A DNA stretch of 64,000 bases from Deltaproteobacteria bacterium (GCA_002747825.1 PDQQ01000012.1:48764-112763), one strand, 5' to 3'; counted from the stretch's first letter, positions 27,141 to 37,178 are shown. The notes: generated by a model from the sequence alone, not told the origin. Translations and numbers: made by a program.

Positions 27141-28643
27141 CTAGAGTATTGGCGCGACCAGGAGGGCAACGTTTTCCTTGAACTTGTCGATTCTCTTTCT
27201 CTTTGTGAAGGTGCAGATATCAAGCTGGTTTGAGTTCTTGAGGTACTCTTTTTGCAGCAGGTAGAGTTTTTCTGTGAACTGTCTACAGTATACGATGAGC
27301 GTGGCCTCGAAATTAAGCCAGAAGCTGCGCATATCAAGATTTACCGAGCCAAAGAGTGCAAGCTGCCCGTCAACCGTTATTGTTTTTGAGTGCAGGAGGC
27401 CGTCGGTAAAGAAGTATATATTCACCCCGGATTGGGCAAGTTCCTCAAATCGGGCCCGGCTTGCGTATTCAACAAGAAGGGAATCGTTTTTTGAGGGAAC
27501 GATAATCTTGACATCTACCCCACGCTGTGCCGCTGCTTTGAGTGCGGTAAGCAGTGCCTCGTCCGGAATAAAATACGGTGTTGTCATAACGAGCTCTTTG
27601 CGGGCCGTGTAAATGGTGGTGAGCAGAAGGCTATGGATGGCATCCGTCTCTCCCCCCGGACCGGAAGGAACCAGTTGCACAGCAGAGCTGCCGGCGGATG
27701 GATTTTGCTGGATTTCATCCCGCTGGTGGGCCATACGTATTTCTCTTCCCAATGTGTCGGGAGTGGAAAACTCTTCTCTGGTCTCAAGATACCAGTCGCT
27801 GAGAAATGTGCCCTCAAGGGTCTCAACGAGAGGGCCTTCGACCCTGACCATGGTATCGATCCATTCACCCACCCCGGCCTCCTTTTTAAAAAAACTGGGG
27901 TCGACCATGTTTTGGCTGCCCGTGTAGGCAATTTTTCCGTCTATTATGACAATTTTTCTGTGGTTTCTTATATCAAGACGCGAGGAAAAAACACTAAAAA
28001 GCCCGGCCGGCAAGGATTCCTGAATACTGATTCCCGCTTTTTTCATCTGCTCTGCTATCGGACTTTTTAAAAAAATTCTGCTGCCAATGGAGTCGACGAG
28101 AATCCTGCAGATAACCCCTCTTTTTCTTGCCCTGTACAGGGCCTCGACGATGGTATCGACCCGGCCTCCTTCCTGCCATATGTAAAACTGCAGATGGCAG
28201 GTCTGTTTTGCCGTGTCTATTGCTGTCAGCAGTGACTCGAGTATCGCATCAGGTGTGGATATAAGCTGTAACGAGTTACCAATGGTGGCCGGAAGCCCTA
28301 CCAACGTGATTGCCTGTCGGTGCAGGGGCGCATATTCGGGATTGTTTTCTTCCCAGAATGTTGGCAGGCGTTCTCTGAGGGTCTGCAGCCAGGCCATATA
28401 GATCTTGAACGAGGACTGTGCTCTGGCGATACGACGCTCCGGAAGACGGTTTTCGCCAAAGAGGAGGTAGAAAAAGCTTCCGACAAAGGGGAGAACCAAG
28501 ATGACGATGAGCCAGGCTATGGACACGCCGGTCGGTCGTTTTCGCATGACAACCCTTAGGGACAGACCAATTCTGATAATCAGATCGGCGAGAAGGATGG
28601 TCGAGGAAAAGATACTGTAGCTCCAGTGGATGTTCTGTTCCAT
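27141..28643 (-). CDS. cls: cardiolipin synthase
   Basis: A 500-residue phospholipase D superfamily enzyme that joins two phosphatidylglycerols into cardiolipin in the inner membrane. Two N-terminal membrane segments (about residues 8-30 and 40-62) with the GENRLPERR segment precede two HKD motifs, HRKIVIIDGKIAYTGSQN and HSKTITVDGQLALFGSVN. Length and order match bacterial ClsA. It appears to be a single-gene transcript. Confidence 0.94.
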   Translation of the reverse strand: MEQNIHWSYSIFSSTILLADLIIRIGLSLRVVMRKRPTGVSIAWLIVILVLPFVGSFFYLLFGENRLPERRIARAQSSFKIYMAWLQTLRERLPTFWEENNPEYAPLHRQAITLVGLPATIGNSLQLISTPDAILESLLTAIDTAKQTCHLQFYIWQEGGRVDTIVEALYRARKRGVICRILVDSIGSRIFLKSPIAEQMKKAGISIQESLPAGLFSVFSSRLDIRNHRKIVIIDGKIAYTGSQNMVDPSFFKKEAGVGEWIDTMVRVEGPLVETLEGTFLSDWYLETREEFSTPDTLGREIRMAHQRDEIQQNPSAGSSAVQLVPSGPGGETDAIHSLLLTTIYTARKELVMTTPYFIPDEALLTALKAAAQRGVDVKIIVPSKNDSLLVEYASRARFEELAQSGVNIYFFTDGLLHSKTITVDGQLALFGSVNLDMRSFWLNFEATLIVYCRQFTEKLYLLQKEYLKNSNQLDICTFTKRKRIDKFKENVALLVAPIL

Positions 28644-29083
28644 ATCTCGTGTACCGCCTCAGGCGAAGGCTCCGTTGACTGGGAAATAAGCTTTTTTATT
28701 GGCATTCGCCATTTTTTAGAGGAGAAAAGGTGCAAATCGTAAACAATCCAGCAAAAACTCCTCCCTCGGGGGATCTTGAATGTGTATTGCCTTTTGGGAT
28801 ACAGATCTCTGTTTACGATATAATTTGCCAAAAACCTTGATCTCGACTGAAAAATCGAATAATTCAAGAATATCCTTGTTGTTGCGTTGACCACAAAGAA
28901 GAAATACTGCAGGCCTTTTCCCTGCAATCTGTTCGTTGCCTGCTTGTCCCCTGCTTGTGGAAAGACACTGGTGTGTTGCAGAGTAAACGATATTTATTCT
29001 GTTTGTGCAAGGTTTGTATCCAGTGGCTGAATTTTGGGGCAGGCTGTTCTTTGCCGGTTTTTCTGCTTTTTGAGAGGGTGTAT
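28644..29083. other. divergent intergenic region between cls and argJ
   Basis: About 440 bases with no supported gene. It must carry the promoters of cls (minus) and argJ (plus). A perfect TATAAT occurs at about 28818-28823 on the plus strand, but without a well-spaced -35 box. GAGAGGG just before 29084 is the likely argJ ribosome binding site. Confidence 0.4.
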
Positions 29084-30271
29084 ATGAGAGTGAATGGCTT
29101 TCTCTTCTCTGCCGTGGAGGCGGGAGTTCGTTATCCGAATAGACTTGATCTGGGGCTCATTTACAGTGATAGCCCATGTGTCGCAGCCGGGGTGTTTACC
29201 CAGAACATCGTCAAGGCCGCACCGGTTGTCATCGATATACAGAGGCTTCAGGAGCTGGGCCAGGCACAGGCTGTTCTTGTCAATTCCGGCTGCGCCAATG
29301 CCTGTACAGGGCCAGACGGAGAAGAAGACGCCCTGTTCACCGGCAAGCTGGCAGCTGAGCGGCTCGGTATTGATGAGAATTTAATACAACTGGCATCGAC
29401 AGGCGTCATCGGTGAGCGACTGCAGAGAAGATGTTTTTCCCAGAGTATGGAAGCCCTTGTCGACGGCCTTTCTGCCTCTGGTTTTGAGCGTGTTGCCGAG
29501 GCGATTATGACGACAGATACGGTGAAGAAAACCGCCTTTGCAGAGGTCGCTGTTGGTGATAGGGTCGTCAAAATTATGGGAATGGCCAAGGGGGCCGGGA
29601 TGATTATGCCCAATATGGCAACCATGCTGGCCTTTGTCGTCACAGATGCGTTGATAGAGCGTTCCGATCTGCAGCAGATACTCACAGAAACAACCGATAC
29701 CAGCTTTAACAGAATCACAGTTGATGGCGATACCAGCACCAATGATATGGTATTACTCCTTGCCAACGGTAAGGCGGGTAACAGGGCCATCTCCTCGGAT
29801 TATGCAGAGGGGATTCAAGCCTTTAAAGGTGGTCTGGAAAAGGTCTTGGCTGATCTGGCCCTGCAGATTGTTGCAGACGGAGAGGGTGCGACCAAAACGG
29901 TGACCATCTGTGTCGAACAGGCGGCAACGGATGCCGATGCGGCAATAATGGCAAGAACCATTGCCAATTCCAGTCTTGTGAAAACCGCATTTTTTGGCGA
30001 AGATGCAAACTGGGGACGTATCCTTGCCGCGATGGGACGTTCTGGTGTTGTCTTCGAACCCAATCAGGTCGCGCTGTTTTTTGATGCGGTCTGTCTGGTC
30101 AGAGATGGGCTTGGTCTGGGGGAGGAGGCGGAGCAAAAGGCCAGCGAAGTCCTGAAACAGAAGGCCTTTACCATTACCGTCAATCTTGGTCTTGGAAAGG
30201 GCTCAGGCAAAGTCCATACCTGCGATCTCTCTCTTGATTATGTGAAAATAAATGCTGATTATCGCTCGTAA
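29084..30271 (+). CDS. argJ: bifunctional ornithine acetyltransferase / N-acetylglutamate synthase
   Basis: A 395-residue ArgJ, which recycles the acetyl group from N-acetylornithine to glutamate in arginine synthesis. The self-cleavage site that splits the precursor into two chains is visible as NMATMLAFVVTD, with the nucleophilic threonine in ATML. Other marks are VNSGCANACTG and NSSLVKTAFFGEDANWGRI. An in-frame extension to 28955 exists, but ATG 29084 has GAGAGGG upstream and matches the family start. Whether it also has the acetyl-CoA-dependent activity cannot be told. Confidence 0.95.
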   Translation: MRVNGFLFSAVEAGVRYPNRLDLGLIYSDSPCVAAGVFTQNIVKAAPVVIDIQRLQELGQAQAVLVNSGCANACTGPDGEEDALFTGKLAAERLGIDENLIQLASTGVIGERLQRRCFSQSMEALVDGLSASGFERVAEAIMTTDTVKKTAFAEVAVGDRVVKIMGMAKGAGMIMPNMATMLAFVVTDALIERSDLQQILTETTDTSFNRITVDGDTSTNDMVLLLANGKAGNRAISSDYAEGIQAFKGGLEKVLADLALQIVADGEGATKTVTICVEQAATDADAAIMARTIANSSLVKTAFFGEDANWGRILAAMGRSGVVFEPNQVALFFDAVCLVRDGLGLGEEAEQKASEVLKQKAFTITVNLGLGKGSGKVHTCDLSLDYVKINADYRS

Positions 30272-30347
30272 GTATCTGCTTTTATGTCTGCCAACCTGTC
30301 GTATTGGGTGGCGAGAAAAATTTTTTTCTTGAACGGGTAAACAAGGA

Positions 30348-32072
30348 ATGCGAACAGCTCAATTGATATGCGCCAGTTGTATCTTTTTTTTATGCTTTTT
30401 GATGGAAAACGCAAGTTGCCAATGCCTTGATGGTGACTGTTTTACCGGAAAGGGCCGCTATCGTGCCGGCGATGGCAGAGAGTATACCGGCACCTTCAAG
30501 GAGGGTATGCTGGACGGTGAAGGCGTGCTGGTGTTTACCGATGGTGTCCGTTATGAAGGGCAGTTTCAGGATGGAAAATTTCACGGAAAAGGCAGTCTGG
30601 TGCATCCCGATGGCCGGAGATATGAAGGTACGTTCCTGCGAGGTGTGATCCACGGACAGGGGGCGATGGTCCGTGGCGATGGTTCACATTACATCGGAGA
30701 GTTCAGTCTCGGTCGATTTCATGGCGAGGGCTTTCTTATCTACGGGGATGGTCGTGAATTTCGCGGTGATTTCCGTAACAATATCATCGATGGTCAGGGC
30801 AGGCTTTTGTTTGCCGATGGCAGCTGGTACGAGGGTATGTTCCATAACGGCAAGCCAGCCGGAATGGGCAAACGTCAGTATAGTGACGGGAGTTTTTACA
30901 GTGGAGAATTTCGAGGAGAGGAGCGCCACGGTTACGGTAAGTTGAAAACAGCCCAGGGGGAATACTACGAAGGGATGTTTGAGAAGAATCTCTACCATGG
31001 AAAGGGAACACTTCTCCTTGCGGACGGACGTAAATATAGCGGAGATTTTGAAAATGGTGTTATGGCCGGCGAAGGGGTCTTGAAGTATCCCGACGGGAGC
31101 GAGTATTCCGGCGAATTTGTTGACGGACTGGTTGACGGCAAGGGGGTGTTGAAAGGTTCCGATCATTCTGTCTATGAGGGCCAGTTTCTGGCCGGGAAAA
31201 AAGATGGTCAGGGCACTTTGCGTTTTGCCGATGGCCGCGTCTATAGCGGAGCCTTTCGTTCGGATGAAATAACCGGCAAAGGCACCATGGTTTACAGTAA
31301 CGGTGAAAGCTTTACCGGTGAGTTTGTCAATGGGCAGGCGCAGCAGCCACAGGAGCAGCAAAAAGAATTCGGATCTGTGAAGTCTCGGAGCGGAGAGTCT
31401 GGAAATGGCAAAGAGAACGGACCTCCCTCTTTGCCTGCGGATATCGATCAGATGCCCTTTTCTGTGAGAGAGGGTTTGGTGTACGAGCGTGCAACAGGGG
31501 AGCCGTACACCGGAAAAGCTGATGTCTCTTATCCGGATGGCAGAGTCTATCGAGGCCATCTCAAAGAGGGGCGTATGGAAGGCCATGGAACCCTGGATTT
31601 TCCAAATGGCGATTCCTATACAGGGGCCATGAAAAATGGCTATATCGAAGGCTATGGTACGCTCGTTTATCGTGATGGTCGCTCCTATCGGGGAGATTTT
31701 CTCCAAGGAAAAAAAGAGGGCCGGGGTGAGTTTCGCTATCCCGATGGTACGCGCTATACCGGAGATTTCCTCAACGATCTTTTCCATGGCAAGGGCGAAT
31801 ACTTTTTTGCTGACGGTAGCCATTATACGGGCGATTTTGAGAACGGAAGTTTTAATGGAAAAGGTCGGATACAATACATCAATGGTTCATCCTATCAGGG
31901 GGAATTCCGCGATGATCTGCCCCATGGAACGGGGGTCTTGACAACCTCAAGAGGGGAATACCAGGGGGAGTTTGCCTACGGTAAACGCAATGGCAAGGGG
32001 CTGTTGAGGCAAGACGGCCAGGTTTTTGAAGGTGTTTTTCGTGATGATCAGTTTCTGGGAGGGCAAAATTGA
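30348..32072 (+). CDS. exported MORN-repeat protein
   Basis: A 574-residue protein with a signal peptide (residues 1-24, hydrophobic CIFFLCFLM) followed by about 21 MORN repeats of 23 residues (pattern YxGxFxxGxxxGxGxL, then x-DG). The first array of about 13 repeats is separated from a second array of about 8 by a Gln/Ser-rich linker near residues 333-365. MORN repeats bind membranes or proteins, and long exported arrays are usually envelope-associated. It is complete and in frame. A 23-residue repeat unit makes the gene internally repetitive at DNA level. Confidence 0.88.
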   Translation: MRTAQLICASCIFFLCFLMENASCQCLDGDCFTGKGRYRAGDGREYTGTFKEGMLDGEGVLVFTDGVRYEGQFQDGKFHGKGSLVHPDGRRYEGTFLRGVIHGQGAMVRGDGSHYIGEFSLGRFHGEGFLIYGDGREFRGDFRNNIIDGQGRLLFADGSWYEGMFHNGKPAGMGKRQYSDGSFYSGEFRGEERHGYGKLKTAQGEYYEGMFEKNLYHGKGTLLLADGRKYSGDFENGVMAGEGVLKYPDGSEYSGEFVDGLVDGKGVLKGSDHSVYEGQFLAGKKDGQGTLRFADGRVYSGAFRSDEITGKGTMVYSNGESFTGEFVNGQAQQPQEQQKEFGSVKSRSGESGNGKENGPPSLPADIDQMPFSVREGLVYERATGEPYTGKADVSYPDGRVYRGHLKEGRMEGHGTLDFPNGDSYTGAMKNGYIEGYGTLVYRDGRSYRGDFLQGKKEGRGEFRYPDGTRYTGDFLNDLFHGKGEYFFADGSHYTGDFENGSFNGKGRIQYINGSSYQGEFRDDLPHGTGVLTTSRGEYQGEFAYGKRNGKGLLRQDGQVFEGVFRDDQFLGGQN

Positions 32073-32180
32073 GATAATCCGGGACATTTGATTGTGGCAA
32101 CTATATCCCCGAATGTCCGGTTTGTCTCTTCTTGCCGGAGGGAGAAAGACGGTTTTTTACATTGTTGTGGAGTGTGTACG

Positions 32181-32591
32181 ATGCGCTGGAGTTATAAAAC
32201 GGTTCTCTATGAACTGAAAAAGGAAGGTCTCTTGGGAAGCACCTTCCTTGATGAGTCAGAGATGGAATTTTCTTTGAACGAATACGGCAAAGCTGGCTGG
32301 GAACTTGTTTCGGTACTGGAGACTCTGGATGGTGTTGTTGCCGTTTTTAAACAGCCGATCGGTCTCGATACAGCACCATTCCAGTCCCAGAAACAGAAAG
32401 AGGATTCCACCGGTCGAAAACGCCCTGAAAAGGAGAGTCAACACTCTTTTGTCTCGCAAGAACCGTCCCAGTCCAATCAGCAAGCCACCCCTCCTCAGGA
32501 GTTTGAGGTTGTGCATTATAACATTGAGGAAGAAAACGAGCTAAGCACAGAGGGGGAAGATGACGATATCGGCGCAATTGTCATTGAATGA
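32181..32591 (+). CDS. DUF4177-like small protein
   Basis: A 136-residue protein. The N-terminal 60 residues (WSYKTVLYEL, then LNEYGKAGWELVSVLE and VVAVFKQP) match the DUF4177 pattern of a short protein with a Glu-Gly-Trp-Glu-Leu core and no known function. The rest is a disordered, acidic tail. I use ATG 32181, which has GGAG 9 bases upstream, instead of the in-frame start at 32088. It follows the MORN gene by about 110 bases. Confidence 0.7.
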   Translation: MRWSYKTVLYELKKEGLLGSTFLDESEMEFSLNEYGKAGWELVSVLETLDGVVAVFKQPIGLDTAPFQSQKQKEDSTGRKRPEKESQHSFVSQEPSQSNQQATPPQEFEVVHYNIEEENELSTEGEDDDIGAIVIE

Positions 32592-32761
32592 CGCTATGAT
32601 AGGCCAGATGAAAGCTTGCGAGTCGGATTCGGCTCTGTACCTCCAAAGAAGATCCACTTGCTTTTGATTGGATTGTCAGAGTTTTGTTGTTGTTTCCCCC
32701 TCAGACGCAGAGGGTATTCCACCGTCTTATGTGGCCTGTTTTGTCTCTTTTCCTGCCAACA

Positions 32762-33037
32762 TTATTCTTGAAGGGTGATGACACCATCCTCCTTGAGGCT
32801 CTCAAGGTTTTTGATCACGTATTTCTTGATATCGCTGAATTTGTTTGGGTAGCTTTGTTGCAGTTGGGTGATAATTTCCGCAACGCTCAACTTTCCGTCG
32901 CAAAGCTGCCAGATGGTATAGGCCATCTCGTTAAGATAGACGGCCTGCGTTTTCTCTTTGTTATGGAGCAGAATATCTTCATTAAATTTTTGTGCCGTAA
33001 AACCTGGGACAACGATGGGACGCTGTTGTTCGTTCAT
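32762..33037 (-). CDS. PqqD-like peptide chaperone protein
   Basis: A 91-residue protein with the PqqD fold: LHNKEKTQAVYLNEMAYTIWQLCDGKLSVAEIITQLQQSYP is the start of the winged-helix core that, in PqqD and its relatives, binds a precursor peptide and presents it to a radical SAM enzyme. The ATG at 33037 has GGAG 7 bases upstream, so I prefer it to 33049. No radical SAM maturase or short precursor peptide is beside it. The promoter and terminator upstream are described separately. Confidence 0.75.
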   Translation of the reverse strand: MNEQQRPIVVPGFTAQKFNEDILLHNKEKTQAVYLNEMAYTIWQLCDGKLSVAEIITQLQQSYPNKFSDIKKYVIKNLESLKEDGVITLQE

Positions 33038-33114
33038 AAAAAACTCCATGGTATTCTTTTGGGTGTAAAATCCTCACGCCATCTTTCTACACGCACTGTT
33101 TGTCGCATAGAGCT

Positions 33115-33143
33115 ATTATAGCCAAAAAAACCTGCTCGTCCAA
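33115..33143 (-). promoter_or_regulatory. sigma-70 type promoter for the pqqD-like gene
   Basis: On the minus strand TTGGAC (33143-33138) and a perfect TATAAT (33120-33115) are 17 bases apart. The start site would be near 33108, about 70 bases before the pqqD-like ATG. It is embedded in the repeat copy and overlaps the glnS terminator. Confidence 0.65.
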
Positions 33144-33168
33144 ACCTGGGGCCATCAAGAGCAGTTAC
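33116..33168 (-). repeat. dispersed intergenic repeat copy
   Basis: On the minus strand it reads GTAACTGCTC, then GGCCCCAGGTTTGGACGAGC, then TTTTTTTGGCTATAA. It resembles the copies at 27001-27059 and 22707-22779. It begins about 70 bases after the glnS stop. Confidence 0.55.
33124..33164 (-). terminator. rho-independent terminator of gltX-glnS
   Basis: On the minus strand CTGCTC (33164-33159) pairs with GAGCAG (33137-33132), with T7 at 33130-33124. The loop is about 21 bases, unusually long. The T run lies in the spacer of the pqqD promoter. Confidence 0.6.
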
Positions 33169-33239
33169 AAGTGGGAAACAGAGAATTCTGTGGGGCCTCT
33201 TTTTGAAGGCCATGATTGGTTACAGTTTGTTGTATCTCC

Positions 33240-34919
33240 TTATTTTCCCCATGAATCACGAAGGGTTACGGTCCTGTTGAATACTGGTTTGCCGTTAATA
33301 CATGGGTTTGCCGAGTCGATACAGAAGTAGCCCAGACGCTCAAACTGTACGCCTTCACCTGGTTGAAGCTGGAGGATCGAAGGTTCGGCGACGGCCGATT
33401 CGAAGACCTTTCGTGAATCGGGGTTCAGCTGTTCAAGAAAGGTTGTCTCTTTGTCGGCCTCAGGATCTTCGACCCGAAAAAGCCGGTCATAGGCGTTGAT
33501 CTGTACCGGAACCGCCTTGGCTGCAGCCACCCAGTGTATCGTTCCCTTGACCTTTCTTCCGTCTGGAGCAGCTCCGCCTTTGCTTGCCGGGTCGTAGGTA
33601 CAATGGATCTCGACAATCTCGCCACTCGTCTCATCTTTGACATGTGAGAGGTATTGGACCAGGTAGCCGTAGCGCAGGCGCACCTCACGGCCCGGACCAA
33701 GACGGTGGTATTTACGGGGCGGGTCTTCCATGAAATCATCGCGTTCGATATAGATTTCCCGGGAAAAGGGCAGCGGCCGATCACCTTTTTCCTGGTTCTG
33801 GGGATGGTTTTTGCCCGGCACCTCCTCAATCTGGTCTTCGGGGTAGTTGTCGATAATCAACTTGATCGGATCAAGCACACACATCCTGCGTTCGGCCCTG
33901 GTATTGAGGTCGTTGCGGATCTCGTTTTCAAGAACGCTTATGTCAATACGGCTGTCGCTTTTGCTTATCCCGATAAGATTGCAGAAGTTCTTTATCGATT
34001 CCGGGGTATAGCCCCGGCGCCTGAGACCGGACAAGGTCAGCATCCTGGGGTCGTCCCAGCCATCCACATAGCCTCCCTCGACGAGCTGCAACAGTTTTCG
34101 CTTGCTGACAACCGTATAGGTCAGATTCAGCCTGGCGAACTCTATTTGCTGCGGATGACAGGGCGTTTGCAGTGTTTCCAGAACCCAGTTGTACAGCGGC
34201 CTGTGGTCCATAAACTCGAGCGTACAGAGTGAGTGGGTGATACCCTCGAGCATATCGGAAAGACAGTGGGTGTAGTCGTACATCGGATAGATGACCCAGG
34301 TATCTCCGGTGCGATGGTGGCTGCTTTTCAGAATACGGTAGAGAACGGGGTCTCTCAGGTTGAGGTTGGGGGAGGCCATATCTATTTTGGCCCGCAGCAC
34401 CTTGCTGCCCTCGTCAAATTCCCCGTTTTTCATCGCCTCGAAAAGACGCAGGTTCTCATCGATGCTGCGCTTGCGGTATGGGCTCTCCTTGCCCGGTTCT
34501 GTGAGGGTGCCCCTGTATTCTCTGATCTCTTCAGCGGAGAGTTCGCAGACATAGGCCTTGCCCATCTTGATCAGTTCAACGGCAAAGAGATAGAGCTGGT
34601 CAAAATAATCTGAAGCAAACAGAGCCTTCTCTCCCCAGTTTGCGCCAAGCCATCGTACGTCTTCTTCTATGGATCTGACGTAGGCCGTGCTCTCTTTGCT
34701 GGGGTTGGTATCGTCAAAACGCAGGTTGCAGCTGCCCTTGAACTCTTCGGCGATGCCAAAGTTGAGGCAGATAGATTTGGCGTGGCCGATATGCAGAAAG
34801 CCGTTGGGCTCCGGTGGAAAACGGGTCTTTGGGCGCTGGATGACCCCTGCTGCCAGATCCTGTGTTATCTTCTGCCGAATAAAATCCAGAGGACGTGTGG
34901 TCTTTTCTGTCTGTTCCAT
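33240..34919 (-). CDS. glnS: glutaminyl-tRNA synthetase
   Basis: A 559-residue class Ib synthetase that charges tRNA-Gln directly. [21 protein letters not shown] contains HIGH, VVSKRKL is the KMSKS-type loop, and the C-terminal anticodon-binding barrels are present. The start ATG at 34919 ([13 protein letters not shown]) matches the family; an in-frame extension to 35090 would overlap gltX and is unlikely. It is downstream of gltX on the same strand with a 112-base gap. A tRNA-Gln gene lies 3 kb away. Confidence 0.96.
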   Translation of the reverse strand: MEQTEKTTRPLDFIRQKITQDLAAGVIQRPKTRFPPEPNGFLHIGHAKSICLNFGIAEEFKGSCNLRFDDTNPSKESTAYVRSIEEDVRWLGANWGEKALFASDYFDQLYLFAVELIKMGKAYVCELSAEEIREYRGTLTEPGKESPYRKRSIDENLRLFEAMKNGEFDEGSKVLRAKIDMASPNLNLRDPVLYRILKSSHHRTGDTWVIYPMYDYTHCLSDMLEGITHSLCTLEFMDHRPLYNWVLETLQTPCHPQQIEFARLNLTYTVVSKRKLLQLVEGGYVDGWDDPRMLTLSGLRRRGYTPESIKNFCNLIGISKSDSRIDISVLENEIRNDLNTRAERRMCVLDPIKLIIDNYPEDQIEEVPGKNHPQNQEKGDRPLPFSREIYIERDDFMEDPPRKYHRLGPGREVRLRYGYLVQYLSHVKDETSGEIVEIHCTYDPASKGGAAPDGRKVKGTIHWVAAAKAVPVQINAYDRLFRVEDPEADKETTFLEQLNPDSRKVFESAVAEPSILQLQPGEGVQFERLGYFCIDSANPCINGKPVFNRTVTLRDSWGK

Positions 34920-35031
34920 AAAAGTGTTATCTTGTCTCTGTTCCGAAGGATTTCGAATCAAAGAGAGGGGTGCCTCAATCTTTGAGCCTTCATTTACTCT
35001 TGTGGCGGCTGGGCGCCTTTTTGGGGCTTCT

Positions 35032-36510
35032 TCAGCCGGCAAAGAAGCGATCGATACTGCGCAGCCTTGCAATAACCCTCTTCCGGCCAACGGCGACGAG
35101 GATATCGAACATCGAGGGGCCGGCCAGTTGTCCGGTTACCACTGTTCTCATGGCGTTGATAAGAATGCCGGGTTTGATCTCCAGCTCGTCGGCCAGCTCA
35201 CGAACAACACGCTCTGTTTCTTCAAGCGAGAAGTCGGCAAGTTTTTCGTAGCGGTCAGCCAACAACGGGAGCCAGGTCCTGAGCCCCTCGTGTTTGAGGA
35301 TATTCTTTTTCAGAGGCTTTGCCTCAACCTGGTAGTCGTCGGCAAAATAGGCACGTCCTGCGCTGGTAAAGTCTTTGAGGGTATGAAAACGGTCACGGAT
35401 CAGGGCAAGTGTATCCAGATACCACCGCTTTTGCTGTCCGGCATACTCGGCCCGCCAGAGACCCTCGGCGCGCAACTCTTTTTCCACAAGTCTGCCCAGG
35501 GATTCTATTTCCATATTGCGCAGGTAGTGCTCGTTGATATGCAGGGCTTTGGGATCGGTAAAGAACTTCGGATCGTTTTTGTGGTAATTGAATACGGCAC
35601 TTGAGCGGTTTATTCTCTCGAGCGAGAACTGCTCGATAAGCTCCTCTTTTGTAAATATCTCCTGATCGTTGCCGGCGGACCAGCCCAGGAGCACCAAAAA
35701 ATTATTGAAGGCCCAGGGGATAAAGCCATGGTCTCGGTAGTATTGAACAGCCACAACCTCGCCGTGGCTCCTCTTGCTGATTTTAGCCTTTTGGGAATCA
35801 AGGGTCAGCGGCATATGCGCAAAAATCGGGCAGGGCGCATCAAGGGCCTCGTACAGTAGAATCTGTTTGAGGGTATTGGTCATATGATCCTGACCGCGAA
35901 TAACGTGGGAGATCCTGTCGCGAATATCGTCAACCACGTTACAGAGAAGGTAGAGAGGCTTGCCGTTGGAACGTACGATAACGAAATCATCCATCTCCTC
36001 GTATGTTGACTCAATCCTGCCGAGAATCTTGTCGTCGTAGCCAAGTGTTCCGGCTCTGTCTGGAATCTTGAAGCGTATGACATAGGGCAGAGAGGCTTCT
36101 TTTTCTGCGACCTCTTCAGGGGTGAGATGGCGGCAGGTTCTGTCGTAGCCAAGGCGTGTTTTTGCGGCAACCGCGGCCTCACGTTTGACCTCAAGTTCTT
36201 CTTTCGTGCAAAAACATTTATAGGCAAGGCCTTGGGCAAGAAGGTTTTGCGCCGCCTGGACGTGCTCCTGGGCAAAATCACTTTGAGAGTAGGGCCCCTC
36301 GTCGTAGTCGATGCCAAGCCAATCCAGGCCCTCAACTATCCCCTGTATTGATTCGTCTGTGGATCGTTCCCCATCTGTATCCTCTATCCTCAGTATCAGT
36401 TTGCCCTTATGCTTTTTGGCATACAGCCAGTTGTACAGGGCGGTTCTGGCCCCTCCAATGTGCAGGTAACCGGTGGGGCTTGGCGGAAAACGCAGACGTA
36501 CCTCAGTCAT
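35032..36510 (-). CDS. gltX: glutamyl-tRNA synthetase
   Basis: A 492-residue class Ib synthetase charging tRNA-Glu. [22 protein letters not shown] carries the HIGH-type signature (split here as [11 protein letters not shown]) and AKISKRSHG the KMSKS-type loop. The C-terminal anticodon-binding domain ends with [15 protein letters not shown]. Length is usual. A promoter should lie in the 330-base gap above its start. It heads the gltX-glnS pair. Confidence 0.97.
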   Translation of the reverse strand: MTEVRLRFPPSPTGYLHIGGARTALYNWLYAKKHKGKLILRIEDTDGERSTDESIQGIVEGLDWLGIDYDEGPYSQSDFAQEHVQAAQNLLAQGLAYKCFCTKEELEVKREAAVAAKTRLGYDRTCRHLTPEEVAEKEASLPYVIRFKIPDRAGTLGYDDKILGRIESTYEEMDDFVIVRSNGKPLYLLCNVVDDIRDRISHVIRGQDHMTNTLKQILLYEALDAPCPIFAHMPLTLDSQKAKISKRSHGEVVAVQYYRDHGFIPWAFNNFLVLLGWSAGNDQEIFTKEELIEQFSLERINRSSAVFNYHKNDPKFFTDPKALHINEHYLRNMEIESLGRLVEKELRAEGLWRAEYAGQQKRWYLDTLALIRDRFHTLKDFTSAGRAYFADDYQVEAKPLKKNILKHEGLRTWLPLLADRYEKLADFSLEETERVVRELADELEIKPGILINAMRTVVTGQLAGPSMFDILVAVGRKRVIARLRSIDRFFAG

Positions 36511-36841
36511 AAAAACTCCTTGTCATATCGTGAAAACCCAAACCCTTGATGCTGAGAAGCCTCAAGGACTTGACCTGTCTAGAGATCGAAAGTAAAACCA
36601 TACGTTGTAGAGTAAAAACTATATATCCGTTTCAAAATGATTGTTCAAGGCTCTTGGAAAACTTGGCAGGAGCCTGTCTCGTGACGGATACGGTTTGATA
36701 TTGTCTCTGCAGCGGTTGAAATGGTCTTGTAACGGTGTAAGACATAAGGTACTCTGATTCTTTTCATGCAGAATGAAAATGATACGGCAGGAGCTGGCTG
36801 CAGCATGCTGCAAAAATAAAATTGTGCTTGGGAGTCGATTG
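36511..36841. other. intergenic region between gltX and DUF1844 gene
   Basis: About 330 bases with no supported gene; it separates two divergent transcripts. Promoters must lie here but I cannot identify a convincing pair of boxes. GGGAG before 36842 is the ribosome binding site of the next gene. Confidence 0.4.
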
Positions 36842-37168
36842 ATGCAAGAAAAAAAACAGGAAGAGGACTTTTGTGGATGTGAAGAGGGAAAGGTCCCCAA
36901 TAAGCATGGGCAGTGCGTTATGCCGGAGGTAACATTTTCTGCCTTTGTCATGTCTCTGAATACCTCTGCCCTCTATCATCTGGGCGAGATTGCTGATCCG
37001 GCAACAGGCAAGAGAACCGTTGATCTGGACCTTGCCCGGCATGCCATTGATACCCTGGCTCTGGTGCAGGCAAAGACCAAGGGAAATCTCGCTGTCGATG
37101 AAGAGCAACTGCTGAAAAATATCCTGTACGAAATAAAAATGAAGTTTGTGCAGGTGGCAAAAAAGTAG
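36842..37168 (+). CDS. DUF1844 family protein
   Basis: A 108-residue protein. The pattern FSAFVMSLNTSALYHLG, then LDLARHAIDTLALVQAKTKGNL and YEIKMKFVQVAKK is the DUF1844 signature; function unknown. A Cys-rich N-terminus (CGCEEGK) is seen before the domain. ATG 36842 follows GGGAG by 7 bases, so I prefer it to the start at 36773. It ends 10 bases before ispE, so the two are likely cotranscribed. Confidence 0.85.
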   Translation: MQEKKQEEDFCGCEEGKVPNKHGQCVMPEVTFSAFVMSLNTSALYHLGEIADPATGKRTVDLDLARHAIDTLALVQAKTKGNLAVDEEQLLKNILYEIKMKFVQVAKK

Positions 37169-37178
37169 CGGGATCAAG

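Noticed and set aside
30348..32072. Tandem DNA repeat or CRISPR-like array
   Set aside because: The periodicity is 69 bases and follows the 23-residue MORN unit in frame; no identical repeats.
32684..33121. 145-codon plus-strand frame
   Set aside because: Antisense to the PqqD-like gene, which has family signature and ribosome binding site.
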